From Skeletonema tropicum (Eukaryota; Bacillariophyta; Thalassiosirophyceae; Thalassiosirales; Thalassiosiraceae): 64,000 nt of DNA. Made by a program: the position numbers and the translations under genes. This document shows, one piece after another, positions 13,201-23,874 of the stretch. Under the pieces are notes generated by a model. The model did no database searches, had not been told where the DNA came from, and worked only from the letters and a program-made list of their open reading frames with translations. The stretch is from contig CM074135.1 in assembly GCA_037178625.1 (NCBI GenBank), positions 250,001 through 314,000 of the forward strand. The letters are read 5' to 3'. Each line of letters opens with the position of its first letter. The first letter of the stretch is position 1.

Positions 13201-15061
13201 ATAACGTTTGTTTGATCCAAGGTCCGCCCGGTACTGGAAAGAGTTCGACAATCGTGGGGATTGTTTCGGCGCTTTTATCTGGGAAGGCTCCTCTACCGGG
13301 GCAGAGACAATCTGGTTGCTTGATTCACCCAGGCAAGGTAAGCAAAAGTGCGGTGGATGTGGAAAATTACATCTCATATGTGACATGTTGAATATGCTCT
13401 CAAATAATATTTCTTCTTCAATATCTCTAGACAATGGGAGTATCTCACTCAGAGCGACAAGCTCGGAACAGAATATTGGTCTGTGCCGCGACTAATATTG
13501 CCGTAGACACAATTGCTTGGAAGATTAAACAGGGAAGTATTGGTCCATCTGGAAAAGTAGGGGACTTCAAAATGTCACGATTCGGGAGTCTACCATGGGA
13601 TCATGTTCGTGATGATGGCCGAGATTCTGTGAAAATACAAAAGCCGCAAACGCTGACCGAGATGGAACAGTTCCTCTACGCTATAAATGTCGACCGTCGA
13701 GCGAGCGATGGTATCCAAAGTCACTTTCATAATGACTTCGATGACGAAGAAGAGGACAATTACAAATGTTGGTCACCAGATGGTAAAAGGGCACCTCATC
13801 GGCGGAAGAGACGGAAACGCATAGTCGGTCGTGGGGCCAAAAGGAAGGAGATTATAGCTGAGAGTAGTATTGTGGTGACAACCTTGAGTGGAGCTGGGAG
13901 CAAGGCGTTCATTGATGCTGCATGTAGAGATCCTACACGCAATGATTCCGAATTCGATGCTGTGATAATTGACGAAGCTTGCGTTGCTTCAGAATCCGAG
14001 ACGTTGATCCCGTTGAAATTCAACCCGACTACGGTGAGTATGCTGTGAGTTTGCCTAAACTTCTTCTCTGTGCAGTGTGCCAGTCTACTCACCCTACTAC
14101 TTTCCATCCTCAGATCACGCTTGTAGGCGACCCTCGTCAACTTCCTGTTCTTTCACTTGCAACGAACCAATCGAAGAAGAGTCTGTACGAACGTTCTCTC
14201 TTTGAAAGAATGCAAAATCTACAATGGCCGACGATGCTGCTACGCCAACAATATCGCATGCATGAAAGAATTGCCAATTTCCCATCGAAACAGTTCTACG
14301 AAGGCAAACTCATTACGTCAGAAAGTGTGAAAAATCGTTTGCTGTCACCGTGGGAAAGTGACTCTCTCTTTCCAACAATTTGTTTTTGGGATACGAAACG
14401 AGGTGGACCGAGTGGAGGTGGGGTGCAGGACTTTACAAATACAGACGAGTCAGACTTCATATTTCGAAGAATTATGGCACCTTTTATCCGTAAATACTCT
14501 GGGGTGTCTTTGGCGGATTATTCCAGCAACAATCTCATATCAATCGGCATTATCTCTTTTTACAAGGATCAAGTGAAGTCACTACAGCAGCAATGGGATA
14601 ATACTCCTGCTTTCAAAGCTGCCAAGTTGAACGTCAAAATTGCGACTGTTGATGGTACGTGACTCTACCATATTATATTACTTGTTACGGATGCTTCCTC
14701 ACTGCTTTTCTTCCCAATTTGACATGTAGGCTTTCAAGGCTCCGAGTGTGATATAATTATTCTATCTTGTGTCCGTTCACGAAATATGAATGGAAGGAAG
14801 ACAAGTAGTATCGGATTCCTATCTGACGAAAGACGAATGAATGTTGCTCTCACACGAGCCAAACGTTCCCTCTGGGTTGTGGGAGATTCCGACGTTTTGA
14901 AAGCCAATCATGCGTGGAAAAGATTGATAGATCATTTTGAGAGGGAAGGTATTCTTCGCAACGGCGGAAATCACGATGCTCAGTTCCAGGGGAGAGGAAG
15001 TCATTCCCTTGACGGGAGGTGGAAAGGTCCTGCGAATGATAATGGGTTTCAAATGAGATAA
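10234..15061 (+). CDS. SEN1/senataxin-like superfamily 1 RNA/DNA helicase, five exons
   Basis: Predicted exons: 10234-12913, 13024-13337, 13431-14033, 14114-14654, 14730-15061. All four introns have GT...AG ends (donors GTGAGT, GTAAGC, GTGAGT, GTACGT), lengths 110, 93, 80 and 75 bp, and all join in frame, giving about 1489 residues. The N-terminal ~890 residues are mostly low complexity: (Ser-Gly)10 near 89-108, a PDZ-like segment near 165-212, a Lys/Glu coil and a long Ser/Asp tract. The helicase core follows: NPYQL Q-like motif, Walker A GPPGTGKS (~960-967), motif Ia VCAATNIAVD, motif II DEAC (~1180), motif III GDPRQLP, motif IV QYRMH, motif V VDGFQGSE, motif [11 protein letters not shown]. 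This family unwinds RNA:DNA hybrids and acts in transcription termination; that role is inferred from the family. Start could be 10234 or the second ATG at 10246. The 5' third is copied upstream in tandem and the 3' end is copied at 31186-31727. Confidence 0.9.
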
Positions 15062-16498
15062 AATTTGTCTTGATATCGTTTATTAAACATTAATACGTCA
15101 TCCCACACAGACTTAATAACACCCCCCACAAACTACCACTACCCAAATCAGGTAATACCAGAGGGAGGATAGTTGTGTGCTGCAATATTATTATCCTTCC
15201 TCCTCCTCCTCCACTTTTAGTGCTCAGACTTATGAAAGGTGTGATCATTCAAATGATGATCGCGTCAAATTGGACCACGCCTAAACTCCACGATGGTAGT
15301 TAATCAGAAGATGCATCATCAGAAGATGCATCTTCTGGATCACTACTCCAACTATCACATACACATAATCCATAAGATGCATTATCAGAAGATGCATCTT
15401 CTGGATCACTACTATCATTTCCACTTCCATCTCCTTCCATTTCATACTTGTATGATGGCAACTCGAGGAAAGGAAGGACATTCTTTATCACAACATCTGC
15501 CCCACACGACACATGACACTCTTCTCTTGCAGGCACAGAGGCAGCTAATTCCGCCTTGCGCTTCTTCACAGGGCGAGTGATGCTTTCCTCCGCCCCCTCT
15601 ACTCCTTCTGACGCTTGATCACTTTCACGAAGACTCTTCTTCCACAAAGCAAGCTCCAACGTCGTAGCAGCCTCGTCCAATATGCGGCGATGCTCTTCTT
15701 GATAGTCATTGATTTTGTCAAGAACCCATTTGATCCAATCTCTAATCACCCGGGCCTTATCCCCAGTACCAAAACGTGCATTAGGAAGCATACGATTGAT
15801 GCAATCGATTTGTATGTTCACATCATTCCTCCACTTCTCCAAATGCAAAGCAGCGACTGTCTCACGTAGATCCCCTTCCTCCACTAGATCTACGTGATTC
15901 AAATTCTCACAATTCATGAAGATATTATCATCAGTAATAATGCCATTTTTCAGTGGGATGGTGATTCGTTCCAGAGAGAGGCACGACGTGAATGCCAATC
16001 CTTTAATTCTGTCCAACTTGTCACTCAAATTCAAATTTGTGAGATTCCAACAACCATAAAATGCACCCTTCTTGACGACCCTAACGGATGATAGATCGAT
16101 GCTGCTCAAAGATGTGCAGTGACAGAATGCGTCATCTTCAATTATTTCCAGAATGCCACAGTCAACATCCGTCAGGGCAGGACAAGCATAGAATGCAGAA
16201 TCCTCAACAACTCTGACGTCTGGCATAACACTTTTCTCAAACGAGGGCAACTATAAAATGCACTTCGTTCAATCTTTCCGACATCTCTCATAACAACTTT
16301 TCTCAAACGAGGGCAACTATAAAATGCACCTTCTTCAATCGTTCCGACATCCTCGCTGCAGATGACTTCTTCGATATTGGGATGCGCACGGAATGCACCC
16401 ACAGGAACGGTGTTGCCATGGATGAAGACATGAGTTGCACCACGAGGAATAACTTCACCCTCCTCGCCCCTGCATGTGTATCGTACTACCATGGTCAC
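14522..16498. repeat. Segmental duplication, arm A (helicase tail plus LRR_5 gene)
   Basis: This stretch matches the reverse complement of 29808-31727: helicase exon 4 end, intron 4 and exon 5, a short spacer, then an LRR_5 gene transcribed towards the helicase. The match begins at CAGCAACAATCTCATATCAA inside exon 4. Gene order and relative orientation are preserved, so a single inverted segmental duplication explains it. This arm holds the intact helicase but the frameshifted LRR_5 gene. Confidence 0.85.
15300..16498 (-). pseudogene. BspA-type LRR_5 protein gene with one frameshift
   Basis: Reads from ATG at 16498 (MTMVVRYTCRGEEGEVIPR). It has successive LRR_5 repeats of the form AFxxCPxLRKVVMP and ALTDVDCxxLExI, then an ERITIPL block, a conserved LREWxxxxxxKIxxYxxxHRRILDEAAT helical region, and an acidic C-terminus with repeated SSDPEDASSD. 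The frame shifts near 16225-16240, where AGAAAAGTTGTTATG of the preceding repeat reads AGAAAAGTGTTATG: one T is missing between the 108-codon and 316-codon open frames. This could be a real mutation or a sequence error. Function of the family is unknown; LRR_5 repeats are usually protein-binding. The inverted copy at 29808-30974 is open. Confidence 0.8.
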
Positions 16499-16499
16499 C

Positions 16500-17005
16500 A
16501 GTGTATCAACCTAGAGAGAGAGAGAGAGAGAGAGAAGAAGTAATAATGACGATAAAGCTAGCTAGCGGTATCGTCTTTGTTTTGGTTGTTATGCGACAAA
16601 GCGGCAGGTGTTGAATGTAGAAGAAGAAGCAAGATGATGATGTCGAACAATTTTGAGGAGATGACTCAATTTCTTCATTATTATTTATTCCTACGTGGAT
16701 TGGTCGGAGTATTACCAAAAATCTTTCCCTCTCGACAAGTATGTCACCAACTCCTTCTCTTCAATACACATCTTTTGTCAACGTGGCAGTGCGTGCTCAG
16801 ATCAACCGGTCTGCGGATTGAGACCCGTACACCTGAGGTCATCCCAATGAGAATTGATGTATATGTCATTCCACATGCACTGCGCTGCCATTGCTTCGAT
16901 TGATTGCTCGCTTGCACACTGCTTCTGCTTCGATGCAGGCTCCATGAACGTAATCGCTCAGTGACATTCAACATGAGATTTGTCTCGACAAAACAGGTAT
17001 AGAAA
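16500..17005. repeat. Duplicated LRR_5 upstream region, copy A
   Basis: Upstream of the LRR_5 start (minus strand) this sequence parallels 24597-25154: an (AG)n microsatellite, AAGTAATAATGACGATAAAG, a GGTATCGTCTT...TTTTGGTTGTTATG stretch, a TTTATTCCTACGT motif, CCTGAGGTCATCCCAATGAG and GAGATTTGTCTCGA in the same order. The two LRR_5 genes therefore share about 500 bp of upstream sequence, which may include the promoter. The open frames inside it (for example 16577-16903) look non-coding. Confidence 0.65.
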
Positions 17006-17307
17006 CATCTATCGCCATGGTCAAAGTTGCACAAAAGAATCACTTCTCTCTCCAGTAGCACAAGGGGATCCTCTCCCTGATGCTCTCTCCGACCCTCACG
17101 TAACGTGGCAGCTGCTGGCAGCTGGCAGCTCTGCTGACGCACGGTCTGCCCGATGAACTCTAGGATCACTCTACACAATGAAAAAGTTGAGGAGAATCGG
17201 GAGCAATATCATGTCTCTGCCTCTTGTTATGAATGCACAATATGACGGCTTCTCTTTTCGCTGTGTCTGTGTATCTTTCCATACATTCAACACGAATCAC
17301 ACTGCGG

Positions 17308-17390
17308 TATTCAGATGCTTGTAAGAAACGAGCGGCGGATCAATTGCGTGAAGAAATAGTATTCAGGCAATCTGAAAGCACTCATCTTCA
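17308..17390 (+). pseudogene. Fragment of a MYND/RING/Sel1-type gene
   Basis: The translation CKKRAADQLREEIVFRQSES matches the linker after the MYND finger of the Sel1-family pseudogene at 28533-29412 (CKKRAAELRDE then LFKQPDSTH). Only this short stretch remains; the sequence after it is unrelated and contains stops. It is probably a relic of a duplicated gene. The similarity is short, hence moderate confidence. Confidence 0.45.
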
Positions 17391-17547
17391 ATCTTTACTA
17401 CTAGAAAAACTACTAAGAATATACTCAAGTGTCTCTCTCTCTAGTACATCGAGTAAGAGAGAGCAAGGCCCCTCAATTGTGCAACGCACCGATCATTCAC
17501 CTTCACAGTATCATGATTTCAAAGGTGACAGTTGTCCTTATTGACGA

Positions 17548-17973
17548 ATGGCTACTACTTACTCTATCATCAAAGAAGGGAGATTATTTGCGATGCAAAT
17601 CAAGAAATCAGAGGCCCTTCTAAAGTCGAGGCGATTGAAACGTCAGAAAAAGGGACACCCAAAGAAAGATGATGATTCGGATGACATGGTATGGAAGGGT
17701 GCGCCTCGCTCAGTCAAAGGTATGCTTGATCAGTGGAATGACATGATGCACCGAGCTCTCAGGATTGCCCGAGATAATGGAGAAGTTGAATACAAAGACA
17801 ATGTGAGAATATCCAAGTATAGAGTGATGAGGAAATTTGCAGATGAAACTGATAGCTCCTTTATGAGTGAGACAACTTTCAAGAACTGGCTTGCAGGCGA
17901 GCGGAAAGCTCCACTGGACAATGACTGGACGAGAGTCATTAAGAAATTTTCTGACAAGCATACGACAAAGTAA
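17548..17973 (+). CDS. Hypothetical protein, 141 aa, basic
   Basis: Open frame from ATG to TAA with plausible coding composition. The N-terminal half is basic (KKSEALLKSRRLKRQKKGHPKK), followed by a short acidic patch, then a mixed charged, probably helical segment with VRISKYRVMRKFADET and a TFKNWLAGERKAP motif. That last part is reminiscent of helix-turn-helix DNA-binding segments, but I cannot assign a family. There is no signal peptide or membrane segment. It lies between an LRR_5 upstream region and transposon debris, so it could itself be the remnant of a mobile-element gene. An upstream exon is possible. Confidence 0.4.
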   Translation: MATTYSIIKEGRLFAMQIKKSEALLKSRRLKRQKKGHPKKDDDSDDMVWKGAPRSVKGMLDQWNDMMHRALRIARDNGEVEYKDNVRISKYRVMRKFADETDSSFMSETTFKNWLAGERKAPLDNDWTRVIKKFSDKHTTK

Positions 17974-18225
17974 GACTCTTTGATGACCGCTTCATTCTCT
18001 GGCTCAATGCCCTCTCTTGCCACACTAGCGGCTTTTCATCTTCTCTCTCTCTCATCTCCGTTGCTAAACTAACAGATCTAGGGTGTATCATACCTGCAGG
18101 CTTTTCTACTCTCTTTCTCTTAATATCATACTCTATTACTTACTAGAAGCTCCATTGTCGTGCATGTCAGAATTGTCGTACACTTGTCATTATAAACTTA
18201 ATTGTCATGGTCATGGACTTACTTG

Positions 18226-18430
18226 TCATGGACTTGTTGGTGGTGCAGTGTATTTAGTTTTAGTAGAGGATTGGGTTCGATCTGGTATACGACAATGACG
18301 GAAAAGTTGCATGAACTGATTGGGATAAAGACCAAAGAAGTTGTAGCAATCATGTCGGCTGATTTCATCAATTCTGCGGTTTCGTTCGGATTGGAACCGA
18401 TGTCTTCGACGAACAAAGATAGATAGCATA
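18226..18430 (-). pseudogene. Remnant of a PIF/Harbinger-like transposase N-terminus
   Basis: The minus-strand frame contains RRIDEISRHDCYNFFGLYPN followed by QFMQLFRHCRIP. I recognise this as the segment ahead of the catalytic core in PIF/Harbinger-type (DDE_Tnp_4) transposases, where an FFGL-like helix precedes a QF..LF..LRIP stretch. No DDE catalytic residues are visible downstream. The call rests on pattern recognition of about 30 residues. Confidence 0.35.
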
Positions 18431-18719
18431 TGGACGCTATTGTACCTAGCTACATACTTTGGATCCTCCCGATAGATGGAAAAGATATGCCTTGTACGCT
18501 GGCCCACGCCCACGAAACGCCAACAAAAATAAAAATAAAAGTTGTCCGGGTACATAAATTACTAGTGTCTCCAAAAGCTGTCAGAAAGAGATGATTCTTT
18601 AAATATTACTTGCTGGGATAGTAATAAAAGTTGCCGGAATAAAAAATTCTAGATTAAATCGAAATCTACGGTGAATTTTACATAAGAAAAGACTATCACC
18701 ACTTTATTTTTGACCGAAT

Positions 18720-19115
18720 ACTGTGTCCACGCATCAAATTTATTTTTGCCAAATTTGACCTCGCTTGGCCAAATTTTACCAAGTAAAATTTGGCCAAAAT
18801 TTGCCCTTCCAAATTTTACTTTTTTGTCCACGCACAGGTAAATTTTAAATTTTGCTTTTGCTTGTGGTTTTCTTTCGAGGGGCATCGCCAGCCACGTGGG
18901 GCAGGCTGGTCATTTCTGAGAGAGGAAGCCCTCTTGCCCCCATTCTGTCTTGAGAAGGTCAAATTTGGAGGTCAAAAATGAAATTTCAAATTTGACCTCA
19001 GAGGGCAAAATTTGCCATCAGAGGTCAAATTTGAAATTTGAAATTTGACCAAGCGAGGTCAAATTTGGCAAAAATATGAAAAAATTGGAGGTCAAATTTG
19101 ATGCGTGGACACAGT
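18720..19115. mobile_element. MITE-like element, 396 bp, with long terminal inverted repeats
   Basis: The element starts ACTGTGTCCACGC and ends GCGTGGACACAGT, a perfect 13-bp inverted terminus. Pairing continues inward (CATCAAATTT..., GCCAAATTTGACCTCGCTTGG) over about 48 bp on the left (18720-18768) and 66 bp on the right (19049-19115), with one insertion in the right arm. The interior is rich in CAAATTTGACC and its complement and has no long open frame. I could not identify a clear target-site duplication. It is probably non-autonomous. Confidence 0.65.
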
Positions 19116-20440
19116 CGCAGTAATACAAATGAAAAAAAAGCACTTCAAAAAAACTTACCACTTCATACTTTAAGTATGGTTCCTGTGTACCTAGGTCCCT
19201 AAAGCAACCCCATGACTGGCTCATATGGCAATGAATATTGCACGGGTCCAATCCCTAACCCTATTGCGATGACTGTTGGTCTTTGAACCATACGGATCGG
19301 CCTATTATTGACGTTGTGGTGGTCGAAATGAGACGAGGCGGGCGATATTTTGAACAAAAGATGTGCAGATGGATATGGTGGAGAATCGACCCATGAACTC
19401 CATCAATCACTAAACAAATGCACAGGACAACGGTGCTATATATATGGAACGTGTCGGTGCTGAGGGAACGGGTGAGGGAGTGATAATATAGCGGTATTGA
19501 TGGTGGCGGAGTGTTGGCGGATTTGGAGAATGAAAAAAATATTTTTCAATGGCATAGTTGGATCAGGACAAGTATAGATGCCAGCATGTCGTACTTTAGC
19601 CGCAGTTTATTGATTATGATACATATGGAAGGACTACTGTGCATTATGAGGCGTCGGCTTACTGTATTACCTTCGGTTTAATACATGATATTGAGCGGCA
19701 CATCGGTAGAAATGCACAAGATATGCCCTGTATATATCAGCGGAGGGGGCGTCGTGGGGGGGCAAATACAATACAACCAACGCATCGACGGTCGAGAGCA
19801 CACTATGGAGAACTCGTTTACTAAGTATAATACTGTAATTCATTGTTTGATTATAGTTATGCGTAGTAGTGTAGCGGCTGTCATGGTGAGGGATGGTGGT
19901 GCTTCGCCGATGTCGTTACAAAAAAACAATTTTGCGTACTATTCCTACGTAGGACCCTCGTAGAGCGATCCATACTTAATAAGTATGGTCGACCATACTA
20001 TACGTGCACTGCTTTCTGCATGAGGGCCTCTAGGGCCCGAATGCAGAAAAGGCAGTGCGCGTTTTTTTGTATGCAATCCTATGTACAAACTCGCGGATTT
20101 TTAGCGAGTGCTGAATCCACCCACATGGTGCGTAGGAACTCATATGAAGGGGCCTCGTGGATTCAGGGAAGTGCCGTTTAAAAAATAAAAAAAGTGGATT
20201 TAGTTTCAATTCCCACGTATCATCAGCTCTCAAATCGCCTTAGCATTTGTGATCGCTAACTATCGCTAACTGTGACATCCAAAAATCTGATGAGAAGCCC
20301 ATCACAATGTCGATATCTTCCGTCAACTCGTTACTACTGTCTACTCTATCTATGCCATTATGCCGTTTCAATGCAAAAATGAAGACATATTTGGCTGCAT
20401 CATTCTTCGCCTCATATGATTTGGTACTAATAATTATCGA
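19116..20440. other. Intergenic region without recognised genes
   Basis: Open frames here are short and lack domain or composition signals. The notable structure is a perfect 18-bp palindrome at 19982-19999 (AGTATGGTCGACCATACT). The region is otherwise AT-rich and featureless to my reading. Confidence 0.5.
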
Positions 20441-21579
20441 TTACCTAGGTTCGGCTTCAGCACAAAGAGTAACACCATGTGCCTCAAACATGTGAACACG
20501 GAGAGCCACATTAAGTAAGCGCTTACTGCAATGAGGACAAGTGCTGACCATCGTATCCTCTTTCGATACTTTCACCTGCGCCGTTTCATCAGCATCATTT
20601 CCGACTGCGCCATCGCCATTATCTTCTGCAGATGTAGATGAATCGAATACCATCAGAGGTTGATGGAGAGCAACCTCCCCATTGATGTCTGCGACTAAAG
20701 ATCCTTCATCGACCTCGACAGTATCAATTTGTCTCTCTGCAACAGCGCTATTATTGATTTCGACATCTTCTGCTCTGGGACGTCGGGGAGCATATTTATT
20801 AGGACGCTTTGACTCCTCTTTCAAACGCAAAATATTAGATTGTATGAATTCAGCACTCTTCAAGTAATACTGAATGAACACCTTCTTCTTGAGTTCCTTC
20901 CCGCGAGTAGCGCCCATCTGACGCATCAACTGGTTCCAGATTGCATGGGCGCTTTCGATGTTTTGCTCGTCAAAACCACCAAGAGTTCCCCACATAGTCA
21001 GCTGGTCAAGAAGATGGCCAATGAAGAGGAGATGACTTTTGGGGAATGCAGGAAGTTTTGACTTCCACTCGGCAATCGGTACGTCAGTTACTAATAGCTT
21101 GACAATGAGATCTTTGATGCCTTTCTTTTTGATGCCTCCCGATGTGATTTATTGTTGAGGTCCCACGGCCGTTCGCACATTCGTTTGTCGGCACGTTTCT
21201 TCTTCTTTATTGCTTCGGTGAGGATTCCGTCTTTGGCTTCACCCAAGACCATCTTGCATTTAGAACATATCACTTTGAGGTGATCAATATTACTGGGATC
21301 AAGAGGGAAGTTGAAGCATGACACTGCTGTATCGCGACTACGGAATAATTGAGAAGGAGCGGTTAGCTTCATTGGGGCCGAGTTATTGTGACCTCTCGTT
21401 GAACGACGCTGTGGAGCCACCACAGTTGTTGCAGATTCTCTGCCACGTTTTGATGTTTTTGAAGATGATGGAGTAACAAATTGCCCGGATGAACCTGACA
21501 CTGGAGTATACACCCCAGCCGGCGCATTTCGGCGGCTACCGCTATCTCTGTTGTGGCTAGAATTGGGGGTTGTTGCCAT
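20441..21579 (-). pseudogene. Unknown gene with C-terminal C2H2-type finger, frameshifted; possibly mobile-element derived
   Basis: The first part starts at ATG 21579 (MATTPNSSHNRDSG) and runs to 21091: Ser/Arg-rich, then a CSKC motif and a basic segment. About 20 bases before its stop, another frame takes over smoothly (DLIVKLLVTDVPIAEWKSKL, then LPAFPKSHLLFIGHLLDQL) into the 20441-20995 frame, which has WGTLGGFDEQNIESAHAIWN, an acidic stretch and a terminal CPHCSKRLLNVALRVHMFEAH finger-like motif. The pieces therefore form one gene with a frameshift near 21110. The GTLGGFDEQ-IESAH segment resembles what is seen in C-terminal parts of some transposon-encoded proteins in algae, but I cannot name the family. 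Confidence 0.5.
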
Positions 21580-21753
21580 GGTTAGCAAGAATGAGTGCAC
21601 AAGATGATGTGGAAATGACGCTTGGCGCAAAAAAAAAACTAGATTCCCCAAAATCCAATAATAGTTCTCATAATGATCTCACGCACAAAAACGTTAATAC
21701 CGTTTGTATACACTAGATATTTTAGGGGTGAATGCTTTTGACAACCAACTAGT

Positions 21754-21826
21754 GAGACGGCAACACCCAGCATATTCTAACTCGCAAGAGTCTGGGGAAC
21801 ACGAATATGTTGGGTGTTGCCGTCTC
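21754..21826. repeat. Long hairpin: 24-bp inverted repeat with 25-nt loop
   Basis: Arm 21754-21777 (starting GAGACGGCAACACCC) pairs with 21803-21826 (ending GGGTGTTGCCGTCTC) over 24 positions with one G:T-type mismatch. The 7-mer AGGGGTG occurs on both sides, at 21723-21729 and 21827-21833. It may be a tiny foldback or MITE remnant, or a structured RNA; nothing in the neighbourhood decides. Confidence 0.7.
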
Positions 21827-21833
21827 AGGGGTG

Positions 21834-22600
21834 TTTTATTGGTCGAACTCACTAACTACCCTCTACGTAGGAATTAGTTCAAAGTCGGAGTCACACAAAT
21901 GTCGTCTGCCGCGGTCTCGAATCCACCGTGCAGTGGATGGTCATCATGAGAGTCGTGAAAACAGATACAGTTATAGATCAGCCTCTCGTGAAACACAGAT
22001 CAGCCTCTCATGAAACACAGACCCATCTTTTATCACGAATCACAATGCGCCATGCATCTGTTGGTGCATCTCGCACCTATATAATAAGTTGGAAGCATGC
22101 GGTATCAAGCCGAATCCTAAGAAGAAGCAGGGATGAACATGATTTAGGAATGAACACGATGTCAAAAGTTAATAAGAAAAAGGGTCGGAACTCCCAGGAA
22201 ATACTGCCATAAAATAAAAGTTATTGCCGAAATCAGACTTGTGTTCTCCTAAACCCTTGGCCAGCTCCAATTGGACCTTTCAGATAATCAGCTCTACTGC
22301 TAAAATGTCCATGTGAGATTTTGTATACGAACCTGTGTTCTGAAAATGTCCGAGAGAGATTTTGCAAATACAGGTTTAATTATGGCTGAAAAACCACTGA
22401 GTGCCACTGATTCTGAATCCACCACTCAAATGCAGTGTGGCAGAATCCAAGAGTTTTGCATTGGGTTGCATACTTTAAGTATGAATCGCTCCGGCCCCGC
22501 CAGAACGATAATGCAGCATTATCCTATCTCTTTCAACGCATCTATATCCATTCTCGGATTCTTAGGCTCGCGTACATCTTTCTAATTCAAGCAGCAGCTG
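21834..22600. other. Intergenic region without recognised genes
   Basis: Only short open frames without recognisable content. A duplicated GATCAGCCTCTC.TGAAACACAGA phrase near 21978-22022 is the only repeat I see. Confidence 0.4.
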
Positions 22601-22727
22601 TTATCCTCACTGAGTACAAAATGTTCTGCTGCTTTGGCATCAAACTTGAACTTGTGTTGTTCATCGAGAATTATTCACTTTCCTTCTTCTTCTTCTTCAT
22701 TCTTCATTGAACTGTTGACCTTCTTCT

Positions 22728-23846
22728 TCATGGGTGCAGCTTCCTCCTTGGGTGAAGCCTTACGCTTCTTGTTTTTTTGCCGGTATCTACAGTGGTCATG
22801 GAGGCTGCTGCAGCCACAGCCACAGCAGGAGCAGTAGCGGAGCCAGAATACAAGGAAATGCTAGGAAGGATATCATTCTCGCCATTCGCAGCCTCTACAC
22901 TGAACTTATCAACACAACCAGGGAAGCTCAAATGCTCGTCGAGTGTAAGCACAGACGTGCGTGAAACTGTTGACGGCAATGGTGGATGAGTCGATGACAC
23001 GGCCATAATGACTAAATTCACATCAAGTGACGTGGGTAGAGACTCCCCTTCCGCCAGCTGTAGTATGGGCAGATGTGGCTTCGCCATCAGTTGCAACGCC
23101 CCCTCCTCTGTCGGTACAATGGCCATATTGACTTCAGTATAGGAAGGCTCGAACGGTAGACGAGCAAAGCCGGGGATATCGGCGGGTGACCAATTCACGT
23201 GAATAATAATTGCATATCCATCACCCACACGGGCTTTGTAGTGTGAGAGGCGTTTTTTCGGACTAATCTTGGTCAAGATCTTGAAGATGAGGCTTGGATG
23301 GAGTAGCAGATATTTCTCGACGATGATCTTACACAGCTCTCTCCATGTTGTTCGTGTGCAATCGGATAGGGAGAGGGGGATGGGGATGGTTGTTCCCTCG
23401 GCGCATAGGATAATTTCCACCGTGGCCGTGGTTCCGGTGGCAGCGGTGGAATCATTGTTGACAATCCTCACATCATCATTGTCTTGCTTTTCTTCTTCCA
23501 TGTGCTCACCATTGTCACTTCCATTTTCATCTTCTGAATCACTACTATTACTTTCATCTTCCTCGCTACTATCACTATCACTTTCGTCGTCTGATTCACT
23601 ATTGACACTTTCAGTATCAATTTCATCACAGCCTTCCTGAAGACGTGGAGCCTGAATGACTTGTTGTGCACAACCACCACCAACGTTGTGAGATCTCTCA
23701 TTAAGAAGTTGCTGAGGAACCTCATCTCCATTTGCGTCACGTTCAACATGGCCTGCAGGACGAAGCAAAGCCTGCCGACCAGCGTTAGCCACTAGTTCAC
23801 GACGGACAGCTCGTTCACCAGCTCGCTCAACAGCAGCACGAAGCAT
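22728..23846 (-). CDS. Protein with the shared N-terminal 'TWGELCK' domain; 3' end frameshifted
   Basis: The 372-codon frame begins RAAVERAGERAVRRELVANA, passes an acidic Ser/Asp/Glu tract (~80-125), then carries at ~143-345 a domain nearly identical to residues 22-225 of the protein at 32080-34263 and homologous to residues 32-232 of the SET protein at 45202-47637. Shared landmarks are TTIPI.LSLSDCT, TW.ELCKI.VEKYL, ISP.KRL.HY..R.GDGY.III and FPGCVDKF. Just after the domain, at an A7 run (22772-22778), the frame drifts into VRLHPRRKLHP and stops. One base less would restore KRKASPKE, present in the paralog. The Met at 23846 may not be the true start: the frame is open upstream through a Ser/Asp/Glu repeat to about 24060 without a Met, so an upstream exon is possible. 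Confidence 0.65.
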   Translation of the reverse strand: MLRAAVERAGERAVRRELVANAGRQALLRPAGHVERDANGDEVPQQLLNERSHNVGGGCAQQVIQAPRLQEGCDEIDTESVNSESDDESDSDSSEEDESNSSDSEDENGSDNGEHMEEEKQDNDDVRIVNNDSTAATGTTATVEIILCAEGTTIPIPLSLSDCTRTTWRELCKIIVEKYLLLHPSLIFKILTKISPKKRLSHYKARVGDGYAIIIHVNWSPADIPGFARLPFEPSYTEVNMAIVPTEEGALQLMAKPHLPILQLAEGESLPTSLDVNLVIMAVSSTHPPLPSTVSRTSVLTLDEHLSFPGCVDKFSVEAANGENDILPSISLYSGSATAPAVAVAAAASMTTVDTGKKTRSVRLHPRRKLHP

Positions 23847-23874
23847 AGCAGCGGTCGAAACGATTGAACTCTCT

